Below are positions 1 through 10,165 of a DNA stretch of 64,000 nt, piece by piece. The notes beneath the pieces are model-generated. The model did not search any database, was not told the DNA's origin, and saw only the letters and a list, made by a program, of their open reading frames with translations. Numbering within the stretch: position 1 is the first letter of the stretch; every line of letters starts with the position of its first letter. A program made the translations under genes and the position numbers. Source of the stretch: Plutella xylostella (taxonomy: Eukaryota > Arthropoda > Insecta > Lepidoptera > Plutellidae); the NCBI RefSeq assembly GCF_932276165.1, contig NC_064000.1, positions 4,092,001-4,156,000 on the forward strand, written 5' to 3'.

Positions 1-1782
1 CCAACCATTGAAAAAGAGTTGCTAGCTATCGTGTGGGCGGTCAAACATTTTAGACCTTATTTATTTGGAAGAAAATTTAAAATTATGACAGACCACCGCC
101 CATTAGTATATTTATTTAACATGAATAACCCCTCGAGTAGACTAACTAAATTTAGGCTATGCCTCGAAGAATACGATTTCACCGTAACTTATTTAAAAGG
201 ACAAAATAACGTCGCTGCGGACGCATTATCAAGAATAGAAATAACTATCGATGAATTAAAAAACGTAAATAAACATGTTATGTCGGTCATGACACGAGCT
301 CAACAAAAAAAAATCGTAAAGCCGATTAACGGTAATACTTTTGATTCAGGGGTACCTAATAGTGATTTAGGTAGTCCGCCAAAAGTTATAGAAATTCTTA
401 GAAAACCAACAAACTTACCGGAACTGACATTTAATGAGAAAAATTATGAAAAAACTTTATTAAAACAAGATATAATACATAGCCAAAATAAAATTTTTGT
501 TTATTCGCCTAAGAAGCAGGTTTTGTGTGTCAATCCTAATTCCAGATCATGTCTGAAACGAGCTTTCTTCGTGAGGGAATTAGATAGTTTTTGTGAGACA
601 CTACATATACAAGAATTATGTATAATACGCAACAAAGAAAATGAAGATATAATTAAAGCATTAATGCAATACATTAGTCAATGTGAAGAGAGGAAAGGAC
701 CTCGGTTATGTATATTGAGAGGCGTCAAAAGAATAAACAATACAGATGACAAATTCATTATATTAAATGACTACCATTTATTACCAACTAGCGGTCACGC
801 GGGTATCCAAAGAATGATAAATAATATAAAACAACATTATTACTGGCCCGGTATGTACCAAGACATTCACAAATTTGTATCAAGTTGCGATAAATGCCAA
901 AAACAAAAATATAAAACTCATACAAAACAACCAATGTGTATTACAAGCACCGCAACTTCTGCATTTGAGAAAGTATTTTTGGACTTAGTTGGACCATTAA
1001 CGAAAGATGCGAATGGCTACTGTTACATATTAACACTTCAATGCGAACTCACAAAATATGTAGAAGCGTATCCGCTCCTTAATAAGGAAAGTGAAACGGT
1101 GGCCCGCGCATTTGTCGATAACTTCATACTACACTACGGTATACCCCGCGAGGTCGGGACCGATAGAGGTTCCGAGTTTATTTCATCCACCATGAGAGAT
1201 GTTTGTAAAATACTAAATATTCACCAATTACAATCTACGGCTTACCACCATGAAACACTGGGTTCCTTAAAAAATTCACATAAGTCATTAGGAGCGTTCC
1301 TTAGAATACAAACCAATAACCAAGCACATCAGTGGAGTGACTGGCTCCAATACTGGTGTTTCTCATATAACACAACAGTCCATACGTCCACGAAGTACAC
1401 GCCGTTTGAATTAGTATTTGGGAAAAAATGCAGTATACCTACAAACATAATACAAACCGTTGACCCGGTGTATAACTATAGCTCTTATCCAGTTGAATTA
1501 AAGTACAGGCTGCAAAAATCACAGGAAGACGCAAGGAATAATTTAATTAAAAGTAAAGAAGTTAGGAAATCAATATACGACAAAAAAATTAATCCTACAA
1601 CTTATAATGTCGGTGATTTATTACTAGTAAGAAAGGAAGATAGAGGGAAAATGGACCCAATATATACGGGACCGTATACTGTAATTGAGGATCTAGATGT
1701 AAATGTAAAAATACTAATATTAGGTAAAGAATATATACTTCATAAAAACAGAACAATACCCTACCATTTAGGCACAAAATAG
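1..1782 (+). CDS. Ty3/gypsy pol fragment: RNase H and integrase (5' end outside window)
   Basis: The frame is open from base 1, so protease and reverse transcriptase lie upstream. Counting residues from base 19, the order is: the end of an RNase H domain (TIEKE at the start, TDHRPL at 24, AADALSR at 66), an H2C2-type zinc segment (GHAG at 259, CDKC at 290), an integrase core (first Asp at 322 in LDLVG, second at 382 in GTDRG), and a C-terminal basic/GPY module (TGPYTV) before TAG. The third catalytic position, 36 residues after Asp382, is Lys418 instead of an acidic residue, so this copy should be dead for integration although its frame is intact. RNase H degrades the RNA template and integrase inserts the cDNA. 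The A-rich bias matches the flanking spacer. Family assignment is firm; the clade is not determined. Confidence 0.93.
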   Translation, partial: PTIEKELLAIVWAVKHFRPYLFGRKFKIMTDHRPLVYLFNMNNPSSRLTKFRLCLEEYDFTVTYLKGQNNVAADALSRIEITIDELKNVNKHVMSVMTRAQQKKIVKPINGNTFDSGVPNSDLGSPPKVIEILRKPTNLPELTFNEKNYEKTLLKQDIIHSQNKIFVYSPKKQVLCVNPNSRSCLKRAFFVRELDSFCETLHIQELCIIRNKENEDIIKALMQYISQCEERKGPRLCILRGVKRINNTDDKFIILNDYHLLPTSGHAGIQRMINNIKQHYYWPGMYQDIHKFVSSCDKCQKQKYKTHTKQPMCITSTATSAFEKVFLDLVGPLTKDANGYCYILTLQCELTKYVEAYPLLNKESETVARAFVDNFILHYGIPREVGTDRGSEFISSTMRDVCKILNIHQLQSTAYHHETLGSLKNSHKSLGAFLRIQTNNQAHQWSDWLQYWCFSYNTTVHTSTKYTPFELVFGKKCSIPTNIIQTVDPVYNYSSYPVELKYRLQKSQEDARNNLIKSKEVRKSIYDKKINPTTYNVGDLLLVRKEDRGKMDPIYTGPYTVIEDLDVNVKILILGKEYILHKNRTIPYHLGTK

Positions 1783-1940
1783 AGATAAAAGTCACTCCTA
1801 TAAAAATCTAAACTTAAAATAAATAATAATAATAATAATAAAAAAAAAACAATAAGAAAGTATTTTAATAAAATATATTTATTCAAAAAAAAAAAAAAAG
1901 GAAAAAAGAAGAAAATCCTAAAAAAATAAAAAATTACTAT
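1783..1940. other. A-rich 3' spacer of the gypsy element
   Basis: This stretch is dominated by A runs and an (AAT)n patch, and I see no coding potential. It continues after the nested insertion at about 3917-4060, which has the same composition, so it is one spacer split by the LTR element at 1941-3916. The last four bases (1937-1940, CTAT) are repeated at 3917-3920 as the target duplication of that insertion. Confidence 0.6.
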
Positions 1941-2327
1941 TGTAACGGGGTGGCTTCGGGAGCAATGAAAGACGGTGGATACGGATACTATGAACTATAT
2001 TCAATTACTGAATGATAAGAGTAATGACAAAGTTATGACGCGGATACCTATTAGAACCGCCCAGAAGGGACCGCCGAGGCGATGCGCTCGTCTGTGCAAG
2101 TTAGACTGCACTATTGTATAGGTACCTGGCCCGAAAACGTTCCAACAGAGGAAGCAAATCCGTGCGCAAAATAACTATAGAAGAGTGAGTACCTAAGTGA
2201 AGCTCGATATAAACAAAATGTTCTTCGGCCCATATAAGTTAATTCGTAAACGAAACCATACCGCGATGTAGAAACGTTACACCAGCGCCATCTAGTTTTC
2301 ACTATGGGAACTAATCTTTTCGTTACA
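1941..2327 (-). repeat. 3' LTR of the nested element
   Basis: Begins TGTAACG and ends CGTTACA, so the termini are an inverted TGTAACG. By eye it differs from the partner LTR at 3530-3916 at one position (A at 2212, G at 3801). The purine-rich tract immediately outside it at 2328-2340 sets the orientation. Small ORFs inside it occur identically in both LTRs and are not genes. Confidence 0.93.
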
Positions 2328-2417
2328 GGCTCCCCCTCTGTCCGGAAAATCGTCCCGATGCGCGGACAGTTTAGTTGGACGTGTTCTTTCTAGGTCTTCC
2401 CCGTCCTCGCTTCTGGG

Positions 2418-3443
2418 TTACATTTGCAGATGGTTCTGTTTGTTTCCTTGGTCTTCCGCGACTTCTTTCCAGAAATATCTTTGTGAGATCCTGAGAAATG
2501 TTTTCTCAACCCCATAGTGTCCGGCTCTTGCATCATCGTGATATGTGGCCAGAACATTGGCCCATTCGTGAGATGGCACGACAAGTAACGCATCATCGGC
2601 TTCCACATATGGACAGTTTCGGTACACTAACCTATTGTGCATGAGGTATCCTTTATTACTCCAGTACCGTGCGTTTTCATCGTCGTCGTTGGATTCCAGG
2701 ACAGTTATGATCTTAGCGACATCGGGGTCCTTTAGTTGCTCTAGTCGGATGTCGGCAGGGCTACGGGTAGGCATATCTACGCTCACCGTGCAAATACCGC
2801 ATTCTGCAGTTGTATCAGGTGTGCAACAGGGTCGTGACAGCGTGTCAGCCACTACGTTAGTTCTGCCAGGTGTGTATTTTATGGTTATATCGAAAGCCTG
2901 TAGTTGTAATGCCCATCGAGCAAGTCGGCCCGTCGGGGACTTTAAGTTCATCAACCATTTGAGGGCTTGGTGATCGGTTACCACTATAGTCGGTACTCCT
3001 TCTATGTAGCCGCGAAATTTGGAGATAGCCCAAATTACTGCCAATGCTTCTCGCTCGGTGGTAGTATAATTCCTGTCAGCAGACGTCAGTAATCGGCTCG
3101 CATACTCCACGGGGTGCTCGTCTTCACCCTCCCCCTGTACTAAAACTGCTCCGATGGCATAGGAACTAGCATCAGATTTTATGATGTAGGGTTTAGTTAG
3201 GTCGGCCTGCCTCAAAACAGGAGCGGAGGTTAGTCGGCGCTTCAATTCATTAAACGCATCGTCATCGGAGATGTTTTCTGTCTTCTTAAACACCTCGATC
3301 GCCGATATGAACGCCTCTACCCTTCCAGAGTCTCTACATCCGTTGAAGTTAGCTCTACATGTGTTGAAAGAGCCGTCTCTCTTCGATGCGAGAGTTGTTA
3401 ACAGTTTCTCGAACTGCTCCGTGGATAGATTTACTGTGGCCAT
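2418..3443 (-). pseudogene. gag start fused in frame to RNase H (deletion product)
   Basis: From Met at 3443 (MATVNLSTEQ) about 55 residues look like the N-terminus of gag. Near 3250-3285 the frame passes directly into a reverse-transcriptase/RNase H region (ELKRRLTSAPVL, IIKSDASSYAIGAVL, TEREALAVIWA, VVTDHQALKW, VVADTLSR). The frame then runs into the start of the integrase zinc segment (GHYGVEKT, QRYFW) and stops being homologous near 2468. So two deletions removed capsid to reverse transcriptase and everything after the zinc segment. The fused frame is uninterrupted, but it has no protease, no complete polymerase and no integrase. The longer frame to 3593 runs back through the primer-binding area into the LTR and is unlikely to be the real start. 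Confidence 0.85.
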
Positions 3444-3529
3444 TTTTGTCGTCGTTCCACCGGTGGTCGCTACCCTTCCAGACTTCGTTACGTATGTTGC
3501 TTTTTCAGCCCTCACGTTGTGCGCCAGTT

Positions 3530-3916
3530 TGTAACGGGGTGGCTTCGGGAGCAATGAAAGACGGTGGATACGGATACTATGAACTATATTCAATTACTGA
3601 ATGATAAGAGTAATGACAAAGTTATGACGCGGATACCTATTAGAACCGCCCAGAAGGGACCGCCGAGGCGATGCGCTCGTCTGTGCAAGTTAGACTGCAC
3701 TATTGTATAGGTACCTGGCCCGAAAACGTTCCAACAGAGGAAGCAAATCCGTGCGCAAAATAACTATAGAAGAGTGAGTACCTAAGTGAAGCTCGATATA
3801 GACAAAATGTTCTTCGGCCCATATAAGTTAATTCGTAAACGAAACCATACCGCGATGTAGAAACGTTACACCAGCGCCATCTAGTTTTCACTATGGGAAC
3901 TAATCTTTTCGTTACA
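3530..3916 (-). repeat. 5' LTR of the nested element
   Basis: 387 bp, same termini and length as 1941-2327 with one mismatch seen by eye. On the minus strand it is followed by the TGGCGC primer-binding-like stretch. Near-identity of the two LTRs implies a recent insertion. Confidence 0.93.
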
Positions 3917-4083
3917 CTATTCTATTATTTAATGGTTAAATGAAAATATTAATACAAAAAAAAATAAAAAATAAAAAAAAAAAAAGTTTAGCATGAAATT
4001 ACAATCTTATAAAAAAAAAAAAAAAAACGCAAATTAACCTACTCACAACGTTACTGAGGCCCTTGCATCACAAGCCTCACACA

Positions 4084-4410
4084 TCACATCATCACTTCGT
4101 CAAAGATTGGACCACGGTCCTCCCACTTAATCCACCAAAATAGTTTGCTCGGCGACAAATCAAAATCCATCCAGAGCGACCGACCATCCGGAAGAGTAAT
4201 TTCCAGCTCCGTAAAAAGTGTGATGCACTTGTCCGTCGACATGCTTCCCGGGTCCATCAGGAAATGCCCGACTGGTGCGTCAAGGCATGTCAAATAAATT
4301 ACCCGCTCGCCCTCATACAGGACACGCGAGTAAAACGGCTGCACCCCATAATTATAAGCGAACCGGTCCACCACGGCAATAATATTCAGCAGAATTTCGT
4401 ACGGGAACAT
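4084..4410 (-). CDS. Antisense ORF of unknown function in the gypsy 3' region
   Basis: A 108-codon frame from Met at 4410 (MFPYEILLNI) to the stop at 4084; it is open back to 4566 but that part is lower quality. It has balanced codon use, many aromatic residues and stretches such as GVQPFYSRVLYEG and WMDFDLSPSKLFWW, in strong contrast to the AT-rich DNA around it. It lies between the pol gene of the older gypsy element (plus strand) and its probable 3' LTR, in the opposite orientation. The first residues faintly resemble the start of an F-box, which is not enough to assign a function. It could be a captured host gene, an antisense retroelement gene, or part of an earlier insertion. Confidence 0.45.
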   Translation of the reverse strand: MFPYEILLNIIAVVDRFAYNYGVQPFYSRVLYEGERVIYLTCLDAPVGHFLMDPGSMSTDKCITLFTELEITLPDGRSLWMDFDLSPSKLFWWIKWEDRGPIFDEVMM

Positions 4411-5010
4411 TTTTTTTCTTTTTATTAATTTGTCGGCGTATAAACAAACGTTATGGCGAGATGATTGAGAGTGAATAAGCCAACGGGATAAATGCATATT
4501 ATAAAAGATCAATTTGTAATAGGAACCAATAAATTCCAACGTAACATATTTACTTACCAGAAACACTACCTCTGGTCTGTTGTGAAGCTAAATCAAAACA
4601 TAAACCATATTTGGAGTAAGACATCAGGTTGAGGGCCAAGTAAACTAAAAATTAAGATTGTAATTTATAATAAATGAACTTAATAATATCCAAAAATAAG
4701 AGATACTTAGATATGTATAATTAATATTGTTATTATGCTTGTTTAATTATATTAATTATTAGAAAATAAATATTACTCTGAAATGTAATCATAGCATAGA
4801 AAACAACATTTTTAATGTTATCATTATGTAACTGAATTATTGTAATCAAACAAAATCATGTAATCCCCAATTAGTTATAGTTCAATATGTAACCTATAGA
4901 TTTAAGACTATGTAATCAAATATTATGTATGGTTATAAAACTTATAATTTTTATTGTAACTGTCAAACAATATTCACAATATAATTTTGTTTTTCTCAAA
5001 ATTAGGGGGG
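4411..5010. other. AT-rich stretch without recognised genes
   Basis: Very AT-rich, with scattered short palindromes and no sustained frame. It ends in a purine tract (AAATTAGGGGGG, 4999-5010) that looks like the polypurine tract of the gypsy element whose pol gene begins the window. Confidence 0.5.
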
Positions 5011-5222
5011 TGGTGTGGCGTGTGTAATGCAATCTCTAAACATCGTACGTCACAACCTAAATACCTTTTACTTTATAGATAGCAAAACTAGACCTTATTA
5101 ACATGCTTTCGTCACAGCACATTCCATAGTTGTTCTTTAAATACCAAACCCATTTCGGTAATAAATCAGTTTAGATCAAGAGCTACTGACTTTCATTTCT
5201 CTCCTGAAACGCCTACATTTCA
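5011..5222 (+). repeat. Probable 3' LTR of the older gypsy element
   Basis: It starts TGGTGTGGCG directly after a G-rich polypurine tract and ends TTTCA exactly where the LINE frame on the minus strand breaks. It contains an AATAAA at about 5158-5164 and a short TATA-like patch near 5080. The 5' partner is outside the window, so LTR status rests on position, the polypurine tract, TG..CA ends and the poly(A) signal. The start could be 5014 instead of 5011. Confidence 0.55.
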
Positions 5223-7430
5223 TGTTACCCTACGCAAACCATTTTCAGTGGTTTGTTGAAGACTTTCCCAGGATGGGCCATTAAATAACAGTACTGTATC
5301 ATCCGCAAACATAGTAATTTCAGCACCTGAGATATCCAGTTCAGCTAGCTGATTTATATAAGCTAAAAAGAGAGTCGGTCCTAACGTGCTACCTTGTGGC
5401 ACTCCGTAGGAACAAAATTCTTCATCACTCGAAGTGCCACCAAGGTGGACAAATTGTCTACGTTGATAGAGATAACTCCTGAACCAATCTTGTACTGGGC
5501 CTCTTAAACCAAGAGTTTCCAGACGTTTGAGCAGAATCGGTATTGATACAGTATCAAAAGCCTTTTGGAGATCTAGAAAGACACCGGTGCATTTCTTGCC
5601 TTTATCCAGGTGCTTTGTTATTTCAGTTGTTAATTTTAAGACTGCATCTTCAGTAGAACGACCTGATCTAAACCCATATTGGTTGGTTGATAGATATTTA
5701 TTATCTTCTAAGTACAAAATTAGCCGTTTGTTTACTATCGTTTCTAAAATTTTAGATAAAGTTGATAGAAGTGATATGGGTCTATAGTTGCCAGGAGATA
5801 GTTTGTCACCAGCCTTAAAAATTGGAATAACTACGGCGAGTTTAAAATTTTCAGGGAATTTACCGTTGGCTAAGCTCAGATTACATAAATGTGCAATGGG
5901 ACTCGCTAGTACATGGACGAGTGTTTTAATGAGCTGTGATGATATTTTATCCCATCCAGTGGAATTTTTAGATTTCATTGATGATATCACCCTTCGTACT
6001 TCATCTGGATCGGTAGGTGAGAAAAACATAGAGGTTTGAGGTGGATTAATTAAGGTAGTTTTATTGGCTAGTGAACTTTCATTTTTATTGATTTTATTAA
6101 GTGTTTCAGTCGCAAGGTCATGGCCGATTGAGGTAAAGTACTGATTTACGGTATTAAGAGAGTCTTTTTCTGTGGCTTTAATTGAAAGCAATTCAGTGGA
6201 GCAAGTTTTATCTTTGGCTAAATTACAAAGTTCTTTAACAATTTTCCAAGTTTCTTTTGAATTTCCGGTATTTTTTTCAAGTTCCTTTTGGTAGTATTTG
6301 CGCTTCAAGGTTTTTATTATTTTATTGCATGTATTCCTGTATATTAAATATTGTGTTTTAAGTTCTTCATTAGATTTGTTTTTCTTAATTTTTAAGTGTA
6401 ATTTATCCCTTTTACGAATAGATTTTATTATCCCTATAGTTATCCATGGTTTTAAAGGTTTTTTTCTGTTAGCAATTTTTGTACAGGTGATATTGGAGTT
6501 TACGCTATTTTGAATGTTTGATATCAACGAATTCGCTACTTCATCAACAGAAGTATTATTATAGTAGTCAGTCCAGTTAATAGCTTTAAGTGATTCTTCA
6601 ATATTTTTTATGTTCAATTTTATTTTTTCATGTCTAATGTCCGGTTTTTTATAGTTACTACTGTTTAAATGAAGAAGTACAGGACAATGATCTGTAATCT
6701 CATCAAAAACTATAGTTTTAGCTTGTTTGTTGGTTCGAAGCATAAAATGATCGAGACAGGCCTTGAGTCTGGTGGGCCTATTTATACCTTGTCTTAATCC
6801 ATGGGAAGCCAACATAGTGACATAATCTTCGGCATGTCCTGACAAATTTTCCGGTAAAATATCGAAGTTGAGATCACCTGTTAAAATTATATTAGACGTT
6901 TTTATTTTATAAAGCATGGAATCTAGGGAATCAATGAATTGTGATTTACATGCTGAATTTTTAAACTGGGAAGGTCTGTATAAACCAACAATTGTTGTAT
7001 CATTATTTAAGTTAAGTACTAAGCAGTTGCCATTAGAAACAACTGGCTCATGGATATTATAATTACTAATTCTATCATTTATATAGATAATGACACCATC
7101 ATTTTGATTATAAGATTTGGTGGTACTGAACGATTTAAAATTATTTATATTAGGGATTACTGAATCTTGGTCGACCCAACATTCAGTTAAAACCACAACA
7201 TCCAAAACTAAGTCCAGCTTTGACATAAAAACAAGAAGTGAATCAAGGTTTTGATTGATACTTCGTATATTGGCACATAGAACATGCATTGTGGAAGCCA
7301 AAGATGCAGAATCTGTAGAAAGTAGTGATTTGATTGAATATGGGTCATCACAACGAATACACTCTACGTTTCCAGCGCATTCAATCTCGGTAGAAATATT
7401 AATTGTCAGTGGATTGAATTTTAATAAATT
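5220..7430 (-). pseudogene. LINE ORF2 fragment: endonuclease and reverse transcriptase, 3' truncated
   Basis: The frame is open from 7430 down to 5220. The first ATG in it is at 7289 (MHVLCANIRS), but a cysteine-bearing stretch (ECAGN, CIRCDD) precedes that in frame, so the natural start was further upstream. Endonuclease motifs: LCANIRS, LTECWV, LTGDLNFD, ITDHCPV. Reverse-transcriptase motifs: GWDKISSQL, NYRPISLLST, YGFRSGRSTEDA, VFLDLQKAFD, GVPQGSTLGP, FADDTVLL. The protein stops just after the FADD region, at the exact edge of the gypsy LTR, so the LTR element inserted into the LINE; the remainder should lie to the left of the window. The subgroup is probably jockey/CR1-like. Confidence 0.88.
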
Positions 7431-7772
7431 TTAGAAACGGTGCTAAGCATTTGGAACCTTGAAAAACATGGACCGATACAGAAGCTGAGTGTCAATGAAT
7501 ATTTACGAAATCGATTTAAGAAAGATTTGAAAGGCATTAAGTTATAACTACATACATTACTCGTATTGTTTGGTTTGGTTTTGAGTTTGCAATCGTTAGT
7601 GATTAATGTTAGTGCGTAAGGGGGTAAGTGTGTGAAGAAATAGGTATCAAAATCTTGTAAAAGAAAATTTAACCTATGCGATAGACAACTACTATTTAAT
7701 ACTAGTCACTTTTCCTGTGTCCTTAAATTTTCCCAAATGGTATCCCAAATTAATGGACATTTTAGTGTCTGA
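7431..7772. other. Gap; possible short coding relic at 7443-7548
   Basis: No intact gene. On the plus strand, frame 7443-7548 encodes a plausible 34-residue tail (WNLEKHGPIQ, YLRNRFKKDLKGIKL, stop) resembling the end of a LINE ORF2; this is weak. The remainder up to the DIRS frame shows no signal. Confidence 0.3.
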
Positions 7773-8840
7773 AATAGTAATTTTGCATCCAAACCCAAGT
7801 CTGCTATCATCCCGTTTCAGACGGCGCCACCCACTGCACCAGACACTTACCCTGGGGGCGGCGCTGCTCTCCGGCTCGCGTTCTCTCGCCGCGGATGCCC
7901 ACCGGAGGCCATCGACCTAATGATAGCTTCTTTGTCAAAAAGCACATTAAAACAATATAGCGTTTGTTTTAATCAATGGTGGCAATACTGTTACACAAAT
8001 AATCATGAAAAATTTGATTCTTCGAGATCAATTATAATTAAATTTCTCACTGATCAATATAACAACGGTGCATCCTATGGCACTATCAACTCTTTTCGGT
8101 CAGCATTGTCTCTGTTACTAGGAAATGATATTTCCCAAGATAAATCTATAAAAAGACTGATTAAAGGTGTATTTAGGTCTAGACCTTCCTTACCAAAATA
8201 TGCGAACACTTGGGATCCGCAAATAGTCTTGAGTCACATATCCAAGTGGACTCCACATACAGAACTTTCGTTAGAGAAGTTAACTAAGAAATTAGTAAGC
8301 TTATTAGCTCTTTGTACGGCTCACAGGGTACAAACATTTTCGTTGATTAAGTTGAGTAACATTATAATCAGTGATAGCGGTGTTAAAATTAATATTGTTG
8401 ATTTAATTAAAACATCAGGACCAGGACGCGACCAACCAGTGCTGTACCTTCCATATTTTAATGATAATCTCGATATCTGTCCAGCGACGACACTTGTTGA
8501 TTACATATCCTTCACAAAGGAACTGAGATCAACAAGTTCAGACCACCTCTTAATAACTGTGAAGCGCCCTCATAGGAACGCCACAGCACAGTCAATAAGC
8601 AGGTGGATCAAGCAAGTGTTGCAGGAGAGCGGGGTGGACGCGGCGGTGTTCAGCGCGCACAGCGCGCGCCACGCCGCCACGTCCGCCGCGCACTCCGCTG
8701 GCCTCTCTCTCGATCTCATCAGGAAAACAGCTGGCTGGACTGCGTCCTCCTCCACCTTTGCAAAAGATTATAAACGACCACTGCTTGAACAAAGCAACTT
8801 TGCCAAAGCTGTTTGTATTCCCAATAATAGTTCCAGTTAA
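7773..8840 (+). CDS. DIRS-like tyrosine recombinase (5' truncated)
   Basis: The frame is open from 7773 to 8840, after a TGA at 7770. The first ATG is at 7920, but the in-frame residues before it (RLAFSRRGCPPEAIDLM) look like the usual lead-in to a DIRS recombinase, so 7920 is not the natural start. The N-terminal core-binding domain contains STLKQYSVCFNQWW. The catalytic domain has the first Arg in LCTAHRVQTFSL, the His-x-x-Arg box in FSAHSARHAATSAA, a Trp in TAGWTASS, and the nucleophile Tyr in FAKDYKRPL. The full RHR-W-Y set is present. In DIRS elements this enzyme integrates a circular DNA without target duplication. No reverse transcriptase is visible upstream, so this is a fragment. A Crypton recombinase is the main alternative. 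Confidence 0.85.
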   Translation, partial: NSNFASKPKSAIIPFQTAPPTAPDTYPGGGAALRLAFSRRGCPPEAIDLMIASLSKSTLKQYSVCFNQWWQYCYTNNHEKFDSSRSIIIKFLTDQYNNGASYGTINSFRSALSLLLGNDISQDKSIKRLIKGVFRSRPSLPKYANTWDPQIVLSHISKWTPHTELSLEKLTKKLVSLLALCTAHRVQTFSLIKLSNIIISDSGVKINIVDLIKTSGPGRDQPVLYLPYFNDNLDICPATTLVDYISFTKELRSTSSDHLLITVKRPHRNATAQSISRWIKQVLQESGVDAAVFSAHSARHAATSAAHSAGLSLDLIRKTAGWTASSSTFAKDYKRPLLEQSNFAKAVCIPNNSSS

Positions 8841-8902
8841 TCACGATTGATATCTGTTTCAATTTGCACTAATATAATATTATATAATATAAATATATTA
8901 TG

Positions 8903-9116
8903 TACGGTGGCCTGCGCCTAAAAGTATAAGGCGGAGTTTTTAAAATAGCGATCCCTGATGATGAAGGGACCAGATACATCTGTTACAAATCCGGGGACGT
9001 GTTGTGTGTGATGTGCGTAGCAGTGGTGTTTATGTGGATGTGCTTGAACAGCATGTGAGCTTGAGATCGCTATTTTAAAAACTCCGCCTGTATACTTTTA
9101 GGCGCAGGCCACCGTA
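8903..9116. mobile_element. Hairpin MITE with about 50-bp terminal inverted repeats
   Basis: Arms 8903-8952 and 9066-9116 are reverse complements except for one inserted base (TATA-AGG versus TATACAGG). They begin TACGGTGGCC and enclose about 113 bp. If TA is the target duplication, the element proper starts CGGTGGCC and ends GGCCACCG, which fits a Tc1/mariner-type MITE. It has no coding content. Confidence 0.75.
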
Positions 9117-9342
9117 CCTAGTAACTAAAACTAAAATTTTAGTAATTAAGAACTTACTATTACCTACCTCAGGGTGTATTGTAAATATTTGATTTATGTA
9201 CGTATGTGCCTACCTCCGATGATTATTATGTGATTTATAAAAATAAATACATTGTGATTATGAATTAGAATCTCGTGTTTCATTAGCAATAAACTAGCAG
9301 TTATTAACAAATGACCTGAATCAAAACTTTGGCTCTGAACAT

Positions 9343-9740
9343 CTACACAGTTATTTATATCGATAATGAAACCACGAAATATAATATATGATTAAACGAA
9401 CTTACCTAAATGAAGTTCGATCAATATTATATGAGTGGTTTCATTTGAAGATATAAATACCCTCCCACCCAAAACCCATTCAAAGTTTTGAATCAGACAC
9501 GCGATTTCAGGTTATATACTTACTTTAAAAGAATGAGGACAGCAAGCTGGGCGGTCAGGGGGTAGGAAGTAGTAGTGATGGGAAAAAAGTAGTTATCGAA
9601 TTAGAATCGAGTGAATTTAAAACGTGCGATTGTTGCCCAACAGGTCAAAGTACTACACAGTTATTTATATCTTCAAATGAAACCACTCATAAATAATATT
9701 GATCGAACTTCATTTAGGTAAGTTCGTTTAATCATATAGT
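9343..9740. repeat. Foldback structure with inverted and direct repeats
   Basis: Segments 9385-9459 and 9662-9737 are reverse complements over about 75 bp with one small indel. Each arm also holds an inner palindrome (CGAACTT..AAGTTCG). In addition an 18-bp direct repeat (CTACACAGTTATTTATAT) occurs at 9343-9360 and 9653-9670. It is probably a compound non-autonomous element; termini and target duplication are not clear. Confidence 0.55.
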
Positions 9741-9901
9741 ATCGTTTGCTCAAATTTATTTTAGTGTAGGTATAATTTTATTTCTCCTAATATTATGTCA
9801 AAAAATTTATTATAGTAAATGTACAAATTTACCTACATTCCGAAAATCACGATATCGAATGAATATTTTAACGATTACAAACGCCATTAAATCCCATGGG
9901 A

Positions 9902-10012
9902 TCGAAACCTAAAGATAGGTGCGACGACGAGCAAAGCGAGGAGGAGCGTGTTAAGTGCACATGTTCCCCAAAAACAAGGCGGAGCGCAGTGAAGCGGAGC
10001 GGAGCGTCTCCC
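9902..10012 (+). repeat. Dispersed repeat family, copy 1
   Basis: Contains GAAACCTAAAGATAGGTGCG followed by an AGCAAAGCGAGGAGGAGCG motif and a purine-rich GCGGAGCG tail. Related copies lie at 32672-32760 and 33049-33150. No coding or terminal structure is visible, so the family is unknown. Confidence 0.55.
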
Positions 10013-10165
10013 ACATATATTTTTTGATCTAGGCACTAGTTTGAGCTATGTAGGTATTACTTTGTATAACCTGTGCCATAGCATTATTAGGCTATTCAAG
10101 ATTTGTCCATATCAATATTAGGCTAAAAAAGATTATGCGAAATAACTTTTTACTAAACGAGATTA

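Larger units (their letters stand above)
1941..3916 (-). mobile_element. Nested, internally deleted gypsy-type LTR retrotransposon
   Basis: Two 387-bp LTRs (1941-2327 and 3530-3916) flank only 1.2 kb of internal sequence. The element is bounded by a perfect 4-bp duplication CTAT (1937-1940 and 3917-3920), as expected for Ty3/gypsy integration. On the minus strand the 5' LTR is 3530-3916. A primer-binding-like stretch starting TGGCGC follows it at about 3527-3512, and a purine tract rich in G (2328-2340 on the minus strand) precedes the 3' LTR. The internal part keeps a gag start, an RNase H domain and a broken zinc segment; protease, reverse transcriptase and integrase core are gone. It can only have moved with proteins supplied in trans. 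It was inserted into the spacer of the older gypsy element. Confidence 0.93.

Noticed and set aside
2111..3891. Identical 63-codon frames in both LTRs of the nested element (2111-2302 and 3700-3891, minus strand)
   Set aside because: They lie entirely inside the LTRs, have no family motif and are duplicated only because the LTRs are.
8570..8792. Minus-strand ORFs inside the DIRS recombinase
   Set aside because: They are shadows of a GC-rich part of a gene with all catalytic motifs on the plus strand.
9001..9065. Possible CRISPR-like or structured RNA in the MITE loop
   Set aside because: The hairpin is fully explained by the terminal inverted repeats of a MITE, and there are no regularly spaced repeats.
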